Notes: generated from the letters alone by a model not told the origin. A DNA stretch of 46,566 nt from Ignavibacteria bacterium RIFCSPLOWO2_12_FULL_56_21 (GCA_001802945.1 MHAK01000111.1:1-46566), one strand, 5' to 3'; shown: positions 33,391 to 43,253, counted from the stretch's first letter. Translations and numbers: made by a program.

Positions 33391-35820
33391 ATGCCCTTCC
33401 GGACCACTGCGACGATCGTTGCGATCGCGCTTGCAGGTTCATACTGTGTTATTCCCGCCCTTGGCGGACCGAATCCGAAATCAGCCACAGCGGTTCGGAC
33501 GGCAGTTCGGCCGAGCATCGACGGCGTGCCCAACGAGCCGGTCTGGCAGACCGCCTCGTCGATCGGTGATTTTCTGCAATTCAATCCCTCTGAGGGTGCT
33601 CCTGCGACGTATCGGACCGATGTCCGTATTCTCTACGATGACGACGCAATGTATGTCGCCGCGACGATGTTCGACGACGAAGCGAGCCGCATCGTTGCCC
33701 GCCTCGCCCGGCGCGACGAAGAAGTTGAGTCGGACGGATTTTCCATACGATTCGACAGCTATCACGATCACCAGACGGCCTACGAATTCACGGTCAATGC
33801 TGCCGGCGTGAAGGTCGACATTCTTGAATACGACGACGGCGCCCGCGAGGATGAATCGTGGGATGCCGTCTGGGACGCCGACGTAACCGTTGGCGACGAC
33901 AGATGGTCGCTCGAAATGCGCATCCCCTTCTCGGTTCTGCGTTTCCCGGATGCCGATGAGCTGGAGTGGGGCATGCAGATCATCCGATGGATCTCAAGAA
34001 CACAGGAAGAGGACCAATGGACGCTGGTCCGGCGTGCGGAAAGCGGCTGGGTCTCCCGGTTCGGACATCTGCGAGGCATCACGGGAGTCCGTTCCTCTGC
34101 GGCTCTTGAAGTACTTCCGTATGCGCTGCTACAATCTTCCACGTTGGCTCCCACAGACGAACGCGCAGTGATCAAGACAACCGGCGTGAATGCAGGTGTT
34201 GACTTGAAATTCCGTCCTTTTGGAGGCATCACTGTCGATGCGACGGTCAATCCCGATTTCGGCCAGGTCGAAGCAGACCCGGCTGTTCTCAATCTGTCCA
34301 CGTTCGAAACCTTCTATCCTGAAAAGCGCCCATTCTTTGTGGAAGGAGTTCAGATTCTTCGCTTCACCACATTCGGCGACGGAACGGGTCCTGGCCTGTT
34401 TTATTCCCGTAGGATCGGCCGGTCGTTGACCGTGGACGCTCCCGAGGACGGATACGTTGAAGAAGAACCTCGCTTCGCAAGCATCATTGGCGCCGCAAAG
34501 ATCTCCGGCAAGACCGCTGGAGGAATGTCGATCGGAGTTCTGGAAGCGGTGACGGGCGAGGAACGGGGTAGAGTTGTCGATGCGAACGGTGTGAGGTCAA
34601 ATCCTCGCGTGGAGCCGCTCACGAATTTCAGTCTCGTCCGTGTGCGACAGGATTTCAGCGGCAACTCCAATGCGGGCCTCATCCTGACGAGCGTCAACCG
34701 CGAAGACCGGACGCCGGCTATGACCGGCGGGCTCGATTGGAATATGCGGTTCCTCGACAATATGTACCGTGTCGATGGATTCTATGGATATTCCAGCACG
34801 AGCCTCCGCGGATTCAAGGAAGACGGTGCGGCGGGAAAAATATCTTTGAACAAGGATGGAGGCGTCCATTGGCGATGGTTCGGCGGTCTCGACTTCACGT
34901 CCCGACACTACAACATCAATGATATAGGGTTCTTCCGTCGTCCAAATGACTATGGGCTGACGGCCCAGCTCCTGTACCGCGACGATACTGTTGACGACTG
35001 GAAGCGTGTATGGACTGCCCGCATCTTCCATCACAAGAGACTGAATTTCGACGGAGCAGAGCTGATCAATTCCATTGAGACCGAATGGTACGTTCGACTC
35101 CTCGGTTACTGGGAAGTGAGTCTGTCAGGAAGTGCGGACTTTGGGAAATACGACGACCGGGAAACTCGGGGATTGGGATTGTTCAGAAAGTCCCCCTCAA
35201 AAAGAGTCGGCCTCAACGTGGAAACCGACAGGAGGGAAGATGTGGTTGTAGATCTGTCGATCGATTTTGAACGTGATGATCGGAATTTCACTGCATCAAG
35301 GTTCGAAGTGGAACTGGAAGTCAAACCGACTTCGGCCCTGACCGTGGAGATCGCACTGGCTCATGAACGGGAGGACAAAAGACTCTCATGGGTGCGGAAC
35401 GACACCAATTCCGCAATAAGTCCGGACCGATTTTCCATCTTTGCCGAGCGGACGACAAGTTCCTGGGACCTGACCTCGAGAGGATCCTTTGTGTTTACGC
35501 GGGACCTTTCGGTGCAATGGTATCTTCAGGCCTTCGTGGCAAAAGGCTGGTTCGCGGACCCGCTCCGCCGCACAGGCGAGAATTCATACATATCATATAG
35601 TACGGCGGTGAGTGAATTCACCGACCTTTCATTCAATTCGAATCTCGTCGTCCGATGGGAATATCGACCCGGCAGCGCCCTCTTTCTGGTCTGGTCCCAC
35701 GCGAGGTCCGGACCGGGCGGTCCGTTCGTCCGGGCGCTCGGAGAGGACATCGGCGACACGTTCCGTCTGATGCCCGATAATGTGTTCCTCATGAAGTTGA
35801 CGTACTGGATCGGAACGTGA
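33391..35820 (+). CDS. CBM9-like/DUF5916 outer-membrane protein
   Basis: 809 aa. Signal peptide about 1-25. CBM9-like domain about 35-225 (IDGVPNEPVWQTA; VRILYDDDAMYVAATMFD; EFTVNAAGVKVD; WSLEMRIPFSVLRFP). It is followed by the DUF5916 region, starting with NPDFGQVEADPAVLNLS and TFYPEKRPFFVEG. The rest is beta-strand-rich and ends as a likely barrel in MKLTYWIGT. These proteins are common in Bacteroidota and relatives and probably bind saccharide at the outer membrane; the function is not known. The stop overlaps the rlmD start by four bases (GTGA). Confidence 0.9.
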   Translation: MPFRTTATIVAIALAGSYCVIPALGGPNPKSATAVRTAVRPSIDGVPNEPVWQTASSIGDFLQFNPSEGAPATYRTDVRILYDDDAMYVAATMFDDEASRIVARLARRDEEVESDGFSIRFDSYHDHQTAYEFTVNAAGVKVDILEYDDGAREDESWDAVWDADVTVGDDRWSLEMRIPFSVLRFPDADELEWGMQIIRWISRTQEEDQWTLVRRAESGWVSRFGHLRGITGVRSSAALEVLPYALLQSSTLAPTDERAVIKTTGVNAGVDLKFRPFGGITVDATVNPDFGQVEADPAVLNLSTFETFYPEKRPFFVEGVQILRFTTFGDGTGPGLFYSRRIGRSLTVDAPEDGYVEEEPRFASIIGAAKISGKTAGGMSIGVLEAVTGEERGRVVDANGVRSNPRVEPLTNFSLVRVRQDFSGNSNAGLILTSVNREDRTPAMTGGLDWNMRFLDNMYRVDGFYGYSSTSLRGFKEDGAAGKISLNKDGGVHWRWFGGLDFTSRHYNINDIGFFRRPNDYGLTAQLLYRDDTVDDWKRVWTARIFHHKRLNFDGAELINSIETEWYVRLLGYWEVSLSGSADFGKYDDRETRGLGLFRKSPSKRVGLNVETDRREDVVVDLSIDFERDDRNFTASRFEVELEVKPTSALTVEIALAHEREDKRLSWVRNDTNSAISPDRFSIFAERTTSSWDLTSRGSFVFTRDLSVQWYLQAFVAKGWFADPLRRTGENSYISYSTAVSEFTDLSFNSNLVVRWEYRPGSALFLVWSHARSGPGGPFVRALGEDIGDTFRLMPDNVFLMKLTYWIGT

Positions 35821-37238
35821 GCGGCTCCGCACCGATAGTGCGCCGTGGAGATGAAGTATTCCTCCGCATCGATGACGCAGCCTTTGAAGGTAAGACAGTT
35901 GCGCGGTATGAAGGACTGGTGGTGTTTGTGGAGGGCGCTGTTCCCGGAGATCGTATCAGGGCCAAAATCACGAAGGTGAAAAAGAATCTCGCCGAAGCAC
36001 GCGTCATCGCAGTGGAGGAAGCGTCCAACGACCGCATTCAACCGGCTTGCATGCACTTTGGTACGTGCGGAGGGTGCCGCTGGCAGCATGTGAAATACGA
36101 GGCCCAGACACGTTTCAAACAACAGCATGTTGTCGATTGTCTGCGGCGGTTGGGAAAATTGGACGGGTTTGAAGTCCTTCCGATCATTGGCGCGGATGAA
36201 CCGTATTGGTACCGGAACAAGATGGAATTCTCATTTGCGGCCAGGGAATGGTCGGAAATTCCCCCGGAGGGAGTCGAACAATCCGACGGCGTCTTCGTCG
36301 GCCTGCACGTGCCGCAGCGATACGACAAAGTCCTGGACGTTCATACCTGTCATCTTCAATCCGAAGAATCGAACGCCATTCTGTCGTACACGCGGGGGTT
36401 CTCGCGGACCTCCGGATTGCCGGTCTATTCCTCTGACCTGAACGGTGGGTACTGGCGGTTCCTGGTGATCCGTGAAAGCAAGCGGACGGTGGAGAGGATG
36501 GTGAACATCGTGACGTTCGAAGACCGTCCAGATGTCATGAAGGCATATGTCGATGGATTGCTTGCGGCTGTTCCTGGAACGACCACGGTCGTCAACACTC
36601 TGAACGCAACGCGTTCACAGATAGCATTTGGAAATGAGGAGAAGGTCTACCGGGGCGACGGGATCATTCATGAACGAATGGGCGGATTCACGTTTTCGAT
36701 CTCCGCACAATCGTTCTTTCAAACCAACACAACTCAGGCAGAGCGGCTGTACGAAACGGCGGCAGGATTTGCGGAGCTGAGAAAGGAAGACACGCTCTAT
36801 GACCTGTATTCCGGTACGGGGACGATCGCAATCGTGCTTTCGAGCCGTGTCCGACGGGTGATCGGAGTTGAATCGGTCACAAGCTCGGTCAAGGACGCCG
36901 AAGCCAATGCGAAACGCAACGGCATCACGAATTGTACGTTCATATCGGGGGACTTACAGGAGAGGTTGAAGCACAGAAGCGAATGGATGGAGGCTGCTCG
37001 ACCGCGCGTCATCATCGTCGACCCGCCCAGAAGCGGCATGCATCCCGACATCGTGCGATCCCTCGTTGAGGTTGGAGCGGAACGCCTGGTCTATGTCAGT
37101 TGTAATCCCGCAACGCAGGCCCGCGATTGTGCGGCGCTTGTCGCGGGCGGATACACACTTGCAAAGATCCGCCCTGTCGACATGTTCCCGCATACCTACC
37201 ACGTGGAAAACGTTGCACTACTCGTGAAGAATGTGTAA
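35817..37238 (+). CDS. rlmD: 23S rRNA (uracil-C5) methyltransferase, RlmD/RumA family
   Basis: 473 aa from a GTG start. N-terminal TRAM domain (about 8-65), then the 4Fe-4S cysteines C78, C84, C87 and C178 (ACMHFGTCGGC and DVHTCHLQ). The methyltransferase half has the SAM loop LYDLYSGTGTIAI, catalytic VDPPRSG and YVSCNP with the nucleophilic Cys. It methylates a uridine of 23S rRNA with SAM; RlmD at U1939 is the best fit, but RlmC/TrmA-like activity cannot be ruled out from sequence alone. Its GTGA overlap with the DUF5916 gene indicates coupled translation. Confidence 0.93.
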   Translation: MSGSAPIVRRGDEVFLRIDDAAFEGKTVARYEGLVVFVEGAVPGDRIRAKITKVKKNLAEARVIAVEEASNDRIQPACMHFGTCGGCRWQHVKYEAQTRFKQQHVVDCLRRLGKLDGFEVLPIIGADEPYWYRNKMEFSFAAREWSEIPPEGVEQSDGVFVGLHVPQRYDKVLDVHTCHLQSEESNAILSYTRGFSRTSGLPVYSSDLNGGYWRFLVIRESKRTVERMVNIVTFEDRPDVMKAYVDGLLAAVPGTTTVVNTLNATRSQIAFGNEEKVYRGDGIIHERMGGFTFSISAQSFFQTNTTQAERLYETAAGFAELRKEDTLYDLYSGTGTIAIVLSSRVRRVIGVESVTSSVKDAEANAKRNGITNCTFISGDLQERLKHRSEWMEAARPRVIIVDPPRSGMHPDIVRSLVEVGAERLVYVSCNPATQARDCAALVAGGYTLAKIRPVDMFPHTYHVENVALLVKNV

Positions 37239-37295
37239 CGGGAAGAGTGCGGGAAAGCAAACTGCCGCCCAAACGTTCGCAGCTATTATTCAGTT

Positions 37296-37330
37296 AATCC
37301 GCAATTGACAATCCGAAATCCGCAATCTTC
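37296..37330. repeat. AATCCGCAATC-type repeat
   Basis: AATCCGCAATTGACAATCCGAAATCCGCAATC at the convergent junction of rlmD and the DUF3078-like gene. It shares the unit with 31872-31915, 23038 and 23244. No terminator hairpin is evident. Confidence 0.5.
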
Positions 37331-38187
37331 TATAGCACCGTATACGAGATTCCAATAGCCAACGTCTGCTTCACCTGCGTTCTCGGCGTCACTCTGCGTT
37401 CGTTGATCAATTGAACGTTAACGATCAGCGTCACAATACGTCCCATCTTTACCGTCAGCGTGTTGTCCCCCCGGACGATGATCTTTTCCGGCGACCGGAA
37501 TGACGAAAACAGCTCCAGCTTGCCGTTAAACGACATCGTTTCATCGATCTTCCACTTCCCTTCTGTGACCGATTCCATGCCGTCTTCGATCTTTGTCGAT
37601 TCCTCGTTCGGCGTCGTCGGGTCGTCGGCGAACGCTGTGAACTCGCTCGTTACGATCTCCCTGATGGCATACCCGAGCCGGGTAATAAGCTGCGGCGTGA
37701 TTTGGTAGCCGAAGCCGAGCGACTGCGTCAGGAAGGCAGGATCGTAGAACTTTGAGATCGCTGTCTTGTTCCCTGCGGCATCATACCGATATCCGGTCGC
37801 AAACTGGGTCTTGAGCGTGACGGCCGCGTACGGATTGATGTAGCTGCCCAGCCGATACGTCAGCACGGACTCGAGATCGAGCTTGTCGTCGGTCTTCCGT
37901 GTTTCCCTTCCTCCAAGGCGTGTTTGGCCGAATGCGAGCTTATACGAATTCGACCAGGTGAACGGATACCAATCATATGTCGAATTACCGTTGGCCGACG
38001 CGGAATACGCAAGCGCGTTCTCGCCTCCCTGAGCCCAGTCCGAGAAGCTCACCTGGGCGATCGTCATGGCCGTCACCAGGCTGTGTTTCCAGTATTGCGG
38101 TTCCACGTCGATCGTGTCCGGCGGCTGAGGGTCCTGCGCATGCACTGCGGCAACAAGAGCGATGAGGAGAAAGATCTGCGGTTTCAT
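37330..38187 (-). CDS. DUF3078-like outer-membrane protein
   Basis: 285 aa from the ATG at 38187, which gives the signal MKPQIFLLIALVAAVHA; an ATG 11 codons upstream adds a non-signal leader. The family pattern is present: VSFSDWAQGGENALAYSASANG, YDWYPFTWSNSYKLAFGQ and RKTDDKLDLESVLTYR. It is built of beta-strands and ends KQTLAIGISYTVL, as expected for an outer-membrane barrel. Function unknown. Convergent with rlmD. No Shine-Dalgarno seen. Confidence 0.85.
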   Translation of the reverse strand: MKPQIFLLIALVAAVHAQDPQPPDTIDVEPQYWKHSLVTAMTIAQVSFSDWAQGGENALAYSASANGNSTYDWYPFTWSNSYKLAFGQTRLGGRETRKTDDKLDLESVLTYRLGSYINPYAAVTLKTQFATGYRYDAAGNKTAISKFYDPAFLTQSLGFGYQITPQLITRLGYAIREIVTSEFTAFADDPTTPNEESTKIEDGMESVTEGKWKIDETMSFNGKLELFSSFRSPEKIIVRGDNTLTVKMGRIVTLIVNVQLINERRVTPRTQVKQTLAIGISYTVL

Positions 38188-38291
38188 GGTGGCGTAACGA
38201 TGATGGAAAAAATTCTGCAATGATGAATGTCCGCGCCAAGCGAATGTGCGAAGAGTTTTTGACCGCGGAGAAGACGTGGAGCGTGTGCAGC

Positions 38292-40625
38292 CTATTCCGA
38301 TTCTTGTGGCGGCCGTATGTCTCGTCCGACCGCGATCGTTCTGCGCGAACGCACGATTGTCCGCGAATCCACATTGCCGGGTACGGGCGAAGCGACGCTC
38401 ACCGGAGTTGCCTGACCGACAAACGTGGCCTCCACGATCTCAGTCACCGTGTCGGCCCGAGACAGGCGAAGCGCAACAGGGAATGCGATCAGCGTGTCCG
38501 GAAAAGAATACCACCGCAGTCGTGCCACGCCGTCTTTGAGCCCAACTGCCAGCGGACCTGCATCGGCGGAGACGATCGATGCGTGCTTCGGCGTATATGT
38601 GACATTCAGAATGTACGGACGTTCGGCCATGTGCACATTCACGAAGGTACCGATGGACGCACCGGTATCGCCGATCGCCGACGGTACAGATCCCTCAACG
38701 GTCATCCATGTCGAGCGCGACATGCGGCGTGGCGGCAGGTGCACGATCGTCTCGTGTCCGGTTACGACGGTGTCCCGTTCCTGATATCGGATTGTGGCGC
38801 CGGTGAGATATTCCGTGCTCTTCACGACCGTCCTGACAGTGTCGGCGTTCGAGTCAAATTCCTGTACGATCTCCACATGACACGGACGAAATTCACTGTA
38901 CGTCGTTTGTACCGCATTGTATCCTGCTGTCACGACAAGAATGAGCGCACATCCGGCGACCACGGCATTATTCGAGAAGGAGACGCTGACAGGCCATGAT
39001 GTCCGGGGAGAACGAACGATCCCCGTCAGACATAGCGCAAAAGGCATGATCAGCAGCCAGACGTACAGCGACAAGACCGCGAGCAGCAGGATGTTCATGA
39101 TACCGCTCTCTGCCGGGATCGAGGCAATCAAGCGGGCGATGAATTCATACACCTCCGGAAAGATCAATCTGGCGGTGGGATACGCTCCGGCAGTTACCAT
39201 CGCGACCTGATACAGAGGCGAACGCAGCGACACGGCGATCGAGCAGGCAATGAGTCCGAGGGCAGGATACACGACGAGGCGCGGACCTCCCAGCGACATC
39301 ACCGCGATCAAAGCGCCAAACCAGATCGCGGACCTCAGAAAATACCGATAGGGATCCCGGCTGAGGTTCATGCGGCGGCCGAGAATTCCGGCACCGATAG
39401 ATGCAAAAATGAAACCGAGTAGACCGATGCCTACGTAGTTGACGGGTTCTCCGTACCAAGGCGACCGCAACCCGGTGATCAGCGACATCACGTCTTCGGT
39501 CAACCAACCACACAGAACGGCGCCAAAGGTCAGGGCGGCAACTTTAAGTCCGGGAATCCTCGGCCGCGGCTGCCCGAAGACTTCGGTTCGTCCGCGCCGG
39601 ACCTGCACGACCGACCAAACTCCGAGAATGACGGAAAGGGCCACAATCCCCCAGATGGACCATGTCGGGATCAGCCAGGGGGATGATCCGAGCTGAAGCG
39701 TTAAGAATGCACCCGAGCGCGTGTCGGGAACGCCCCTGTCGAAGCGCTCCACAAGCCGGTAGACAAGGTCGCCGCTTCGCTCCAACCCGCCTAGTTCGAA
39801 CCATGTCCACGAGTCCTGGGGAGTGTGGATCGGGTCGCTCACGTCCGTGGTAAAGTCGATGGCCGGGATATTCCGTTCCAGAAACGGTTGATGATCGGAA
39901 GAGGCGCCGCCGATCGCGGAATTCAAAGCGTAGAAATGCGTGGGATAATACAGACCCTTGTACTCTAGGCGATGGAACTCCTCATACGCAGCGTTCACAA
40001 GCCATTCGGGAGCTGAACTGCGCTTCAGGTCGTACATGGGGAGAAGCCAATCGACGCCGTTGGCCATGTCCACCTGCAACATCAGTGCGACGCTGTCGAT
40101 GAGCGGGAAGTTCTGGACAAAATGATACGAACCCTTGAGCCCGGACTCCTCGCCGCCAAACAGACAGAACACGATCGTCGATTCCCACGACCGCTCGGCA
40201 ATGACACGCGCGAGCTCGAGCACGACCGCGGAACCTGATCCGTCGTCGTTCGCGCCCGGTATCTCCGGCCCCGCCGAATCGATGTGTGCGCCGATGACGA
40301 TGATTCGGCCGGTTGTGCCTTTCTTCACGCCCACAGCCGTTCCGCTCCGCGTATTCACGCCCGGCTGACCGGAGCGGTCGCTCGGCGCTATGGAAAATGG
40401 AAGAACGAACGCGTCATCGAGACCCCACGCTTTAAAGCAATTGACGGCGTGTTGCAGAGCCCGCTGTTCACCCGGGGAACCCATCGGCCGGGGCCCGATG
40501 TCTTCGCATAGCGTTCGCAACTGGTTCGCGGAGCTGTCTGGATCGAACGGAGTTTGGCGCGCCTGGCCATGGACCGTGATCGAAAAGATCAGGATGAGCA
40601 GAAGCGTGCGGGGGAGTGTGTGCAT
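38292..40625 (-). CDS. M28-family membrane metallopeptidase
   Basis: 777 aa from the ATG at 40625, two bases after the upstream stop; the frame extends to 40712 but the leader is not signal-like. Signal peptide about 1-20. M28 domain: AHIDS (H114), GANDDGSGSA (D127), FGGEESGLKGS (E159/E160), LQVDMANG, and DPIHTPQDSW as last ligand. At about 315-610 several TM helices follow, then a C-terminal beta-rich domain (about 610-777), an ERMP1-like order with an extra soluble tail. A membrane-bound aminopeptidase with the active site outside the cytoplasm is likely. It is cotranscribed with the alpha/beta hydrolase encoded upstream. Confidence 0.9.
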   Translation of the reverse strand: MHTLPRTLLLILIFSITVHGQARQTPFDPDSSANQLRTLCEDIGPRPMGSPGEQRALQHAVNCFKAWGLDDAFVLPFSIAPSDRSGQPGVNTRSGTAVGVKKGTTGRIIVIGAHIDSAGPEIPGANDDGSGSAVVLELARVIAERSWESTIVFCLFGGEESGLKGSYHFVQNFPLIDSVALMLQVDMANGVDWLLPMYDLKRSSAPEWLVNAAYEEFHRLEYKGLYYPTHFYALNSAIGGASSDHQPFLERNIPAIDFTTDVSDPIHTPQDSWTWFELGGLERSGDLVYRLVERFDRGVPDTRSGAFLTLQLGSSPWLIPTWSIWGIVALSVILGVWSVVQVRRGRTEVFGQPRPRIPGLKVAALTFGAVLCGWLTEDVMSLITGLRSPWYGEPVNYVGIGLLGFIFASIGAGILGRRMNLSRDPYRYFLRSAIWFGALIAVMSLGGPRLVVYPALGLIACSIAVSLRSPLYQVAMVTAGAYPTARLIFPEVYEFIARLIASIPAESGIMNILLLAVLSLYVWLLIMPFALCLTGIVRSPRTSWPVSVSFSNNAVVAGCALILVVTAGYNAVQTTYSEFRPCHVEIVQEFDSNADTVRTVVKSTEYLTGATIRYQERDTVVTGHETIVHLPPRRMSRSTWMTVEGSVPSAIGDTGASIGTFVNVHMAERPYILNVTYTPKHASIVSADAGPLAVGLKDGVARLRWYSFPDTLIAFPVALRLSRADTVTEIVEATFVGQATPVSVASPVPGNVDSRTIVRSRRTIAVGRDIRPPQESE

Positions 40626-40627
40626 AT

Positions 40628-41554
40628 TCAGACGTTTGTGTGGTGATCGTTCAAGTGCATGGAGAGGAATTCCATGAGGGTATCCTGGTATCGCTTTCCG
40701 CCGGTGTCCCAAACGTCGTTATGGTCGGCGCCGTCGATCAGAAGGAGCCGCTTCGGCTCGTGCGCCGCCGCAAACAACTTCAGCGAATATTCGTGTCGAA
40801 TGAACGTGTCGTTCGTACCATGAATGAACAGAATGGGAATCGTCAACCGCTGCACGTCGCTGATGGGCGACACGTCGCGTCCTTTGAATTGCGCGAGCTG
40901 CTGGGTCCGGGCGAGTGCCACATTGCGGAGAAAATGCCAGGGAAGCTTGATGATCCGTCGCTGATAATCAACGATGATTTCGCGCAGATTTGTAAAGCTT
41001 GCCTCTGCCACGACGACGCGGATACGGGGCTCGATCGCCGCCGCCTGTATTGCAATAGCGGCTCCCATGGACGTTCCGAAGACTCCGATTGGCCCGATGG
41101 CGACATCCTTGCGGGTAAGAAGGTAATCGATGACCGTTGAAACATCGTTCTTCTCGTAGTACCCGTACGTGCAAAACGTTCCGCCGCTTTCGCCGTGCTG
41201 TCTCTGATCATACAGGAAAACATTGTACCCGGACATGTACAGAAATTTCGCAAGGGGAATGCCGCCGATCTTGCAGTCACCGACACCGTGCAAATACAGA
41301 ATTGTTCCGAGCGCTCCCGACCGTCGCGGCACGAACCAACAATGAAGTCCAACGCCGTCGGGTGTGGTGATCACGAACGTTTCTTGCGGAAGCCCGGCGT
41401 CACGCGGTTCCAGGAGACTGGTGAACCTGGCGTACCATGCCGGTCTTTTCCTCACCGGTTGAAGGATCAACAATGGACCGATGATGAGGACAATGGACGC
41501 TGCGTGAGCAATAAAAAGGAGGGTAGCTACCGCAAGCAGCAAAAGAATGGACAT
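40628..41554 (-). CDS. Membrane-anchored alpha/beta hydrolase
   Basis: 308 aa from the ATG at 41554, with GGAG just upstream. N-terminal TM about 2-32, then an alpha/beta hydrolase fold: LYLHGVGD (oxyanion), YDQRQHGESGG, nucleophile S162 in GTSMGAA, acid D in HGTNDTF, and H in GADHNDV. The fold and the YDQRGHG-like motif fit the BEM46/FrsA-type esterase branch; the substrate is not known. It precedes the M28 peptidase gene by two bases, so the two are translated in tandem. A fair promoter lies upstream at 41580-41608. Confidence 0.88.
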   Translation of the reverse strand: MSILLLLAVATLLFIAHAASIVLIIGPLLILQPVRKRPAWYARFTSLLEPRDAGLPQETFVITTPDGVGLHCWFVPRRSGALGTILYLHGVGDCKIGGIPLAKFLYMSGYNVFLYDQRQHGESGGTFCTYGYYEKNDVSTVIDYLLTRKDVAIGPIGVFGTSMGAAIAIQAAAIEPRIRVVVAEASFTNLREIIVDYQRRIIKLPWHFLRNVALARTQQLAQFKGRDVSPISDVQRLTIPILFIHGTNDTFIRHEYSLKLFAAAHEPKRLLLIDGADHNDVWDTGGKRYQDTLMEFLSMHLNDHHTNV

Positions 41555-41579
41555 GTGCTCCGTTTTCGCCTTTAAAATC

Positions 41580-41608
41580 AATATATTATGCGGTGTCGGG
41601 GAATGCAA
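41580..41608 (-). promoter_or_regulatory. Candidate promoter for the hydrolase-M28 operon
   Basis: On the minus strand, TTGCAT (41608-41603) and TATATT (41585-41580) are 17 bp apart, with the predicted start near 41573 and the hydrolase ATG at 41554. It lies in the divergent gap opposite the ECF sigma gene. No strong rightward promoter was seen in the same gap, as might be expected if the sigma operon is autoregulated with a non-standard promoter. Confidence 0.45.
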
Positions 41609-41659
41609 GGAACACCGGACCACCCCAACGAAACGCACCCTCCCTGAGTCACATACTTG

Positions 41660-42256
41660 ATGATCGTCAGCTCAACTTTGACACCCTCGGACGGCGAACT
41701 CATTCAGCTGGCTCAGACGGGCAATCTGTCCGCGTTTGAACAACTGGTGCAACGGTACGATCGACGCGTTCTCACCATTGCGGCTTCGTATGTGCATTCG
41801 TCGGATGATGCAAAAGACATCTACCAGGAAGTATTCCTGCGCGTCTATCGTTCGCTCGGAAAATTCGAGTCCCGCAGTGAGTTTTCGACATGGCTGTACC
41901 GGATCACAACGAATGTCTGCCTCTCGCATCGGTCTCGTGCCAAACGACATCAGCATGAGTCGCTGGCCGGTGAGACGGACGAGGAGGACGGGGCCTATCA
42001 TGCGGAACGGGCCGTCGCCGAACGAACGACGGACGGAGATGTGCACCGACGGGAGATCACCGAACGCGTTGCAGGCGCCCTTAAAGTACTCTCCCCGCGG
42101 CAACGACTGGTTTTTACGTTGAGGCATTACGAAGGATTCAAACTTCGGGAAATCGCTGACCTGATGAACGTGGCCGAGGGTTCCGTCAAAAAATATCTGT
42201 TTGAAGCCACGACGCGGATGCGCGGTGAGTTGACCGATCTGATAGAAGAGGCGTGA
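41660..42256 (+). CDS. ECF-type RNA polymerase sigma factor
   Basis: 198 aa from the ATG at 41660 (a TTG lies one codon upstream). Sigma-70 region 2 about 24-90: AFEQLVQRYDRRVLTIAASYVHSSDDAKDIYQEVFLRVY and FSTWLYRITTNVCLSH. Region 4 about 140-190: LSPRQRLVFTLRHYEGFKLREIADLMNVAEGSVKKYLFEA. A charged linker sits between. It initiates transcription at its own class of promoters, probably including this operon. The anti-sigma gene follows after one base, a coupled stoichiometry. Confidence 0.95.
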   Translation: MIVSSTLTPSDGELIQLAQTGNLSAFEQLVQRYDRRVLTIAASYVHSSDDAKDIYQEVFLRVYRSLGKFESRSEFSTWLYRITTNVCLSHRSRAKRHQHESLAGETDEEDGAYHAERAVAERTTDGDVHRREITERVAGALKVLSPRQRLVFTLRHYEGFKLREIADLMNVAEGSVKKYLFEATTRMRGELTDLIEEA

Positions 42257-42257
42257 C

Positions 42258-43253
42258 ATGGAACGACAAAAACATGTACAGAACGAATTGATCCTGTTGC
42301 TCTACGAAGAGCTTGACGACACTGCGGCAAAGAGCGTGCGCCGGCATCTCTCTACCTGCACAGGTTGCCGCGCTTATTTCGAGGAACTCCAGCGACTGCA
42401 TCGGACGACGCATGCCCTCCAGACATCCGTCGTCGACGATGACGCACTGCTCGTGCTTCGCCGGGATCTCATGCGGCAAATTCGCAAGGAACGGCCGCAG
42501 GAGTCTCTGATTGATCGATTGCTCACGGTGGCGGGATTTGGAAGCGGTCCGGTCTGGCGTCCTGTCGCTGTGTTGAGCGCTGTTGCTGCGATCGCGTTCC
42601 TTGCAGGATTCCTCATCGTTGGCGGCGACGCATACGTACTCCCCGGCCTCCATCAGGCTGCCTACGATCCGTATGGAGGCGCGCCGTCGTCCGGGCTGAT
42701 GTCCCAGGATGCGCAGATTACAAACCTGCGTATCATAGCCCAGGATCAATCCAGCGGCGACATTGAATTCGAGTTCGAGGCCGTCATGCCCGTGTATATC
42801 AAGGGAAACATGCACGACCCCGACGTTCAGGCGGTGCTGGCCAAGGCCCTGGTGTCATCCCAGAATCCCGGCATTCGACTCCGAGCGGCGAACGTGATCG
42901 GTGAGCGTTCGCTACAGAACGACTTTGTCGATGGCACCAGGAGGGTGATCAAAGAATCATTGATTTCCGCAGTCCTGTATGATGAAAATCGCGGAGTGCG
43001 TCTGGAGGCGATGAAAGCACTCCGGGATTTCCTGCCCGATTCGGCCGCGACGTCCGCGATCCTCCTCGTGCTGAAAACGGAAACCAACGTGGCAATGAAG
43101 ATCGCTGCCATCAACAGCCTTGATCTTGCCAAATTTACAGAAGCACCCTCGCGCCAACTGCTCCTGGACGCATTGCGCGAGCGTTCCGTATTGGACGAAA
43201 ATAACTACATACGCATTCGGGCCACATCGGCCCTTCAGGAGGTTCAGCAATGA
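42258..43253 (+). CDS. Anti-sigma factor with C-terminal HEAT repeats
   Basis: 331 aa. Cytoplasmic zinc-finger anti-sigma domain: H30-x3-C34-x2-C37 (RRHLSTCTGC). One TM helix about 101-123. A periplasmic domain follows, first with a conserved-looking strand (QITNLRIIAQDQSSGDIEFEFEA), then HEAT-like repeats from about 185 to 331 (VQAVLAKALVSSQNPGIRLRAANVIGE; ISAVLYDENRGVRLEAMKALRDF; ILLVLKTETNVAMKIAAINSLDL; RIRATSALQEV). The inner part would hold the sigma factor and the outer HEAT part would bind a ligand, plausibly the solenoid proteins of the next genes. Its stop overlaps the next start by four bases. Confidence 0.88.
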   Translation: MERQKHVQNELILLLYEELDDTAAKSVRRHLSTCTGCRAYFEELQRLHRTTHALQTSVVDDDALLVLRRDLMRQIRKERPQESLIDRLLTVAGFGSGPVWRPVAVLSAVAAIAFLAGFLIVGGDAYVLPGLHQAAYDPYGGAPSSGLMSQDAQITNLRIIAQDQSSGDIEFEFEAVMPVYIKGNMHDPDVQAVLAKALVSSQNPGIRLRAANVIGERSLQNDFVDGTRRVIKESLISAVLYDENRGVRLEAMKALRDFLPDSAATSAILLVLKTETNVAMKIAAINSLDLAKFTEAPSRQLLLDALRERSVLDENNYIRIRATSALQEVQQ

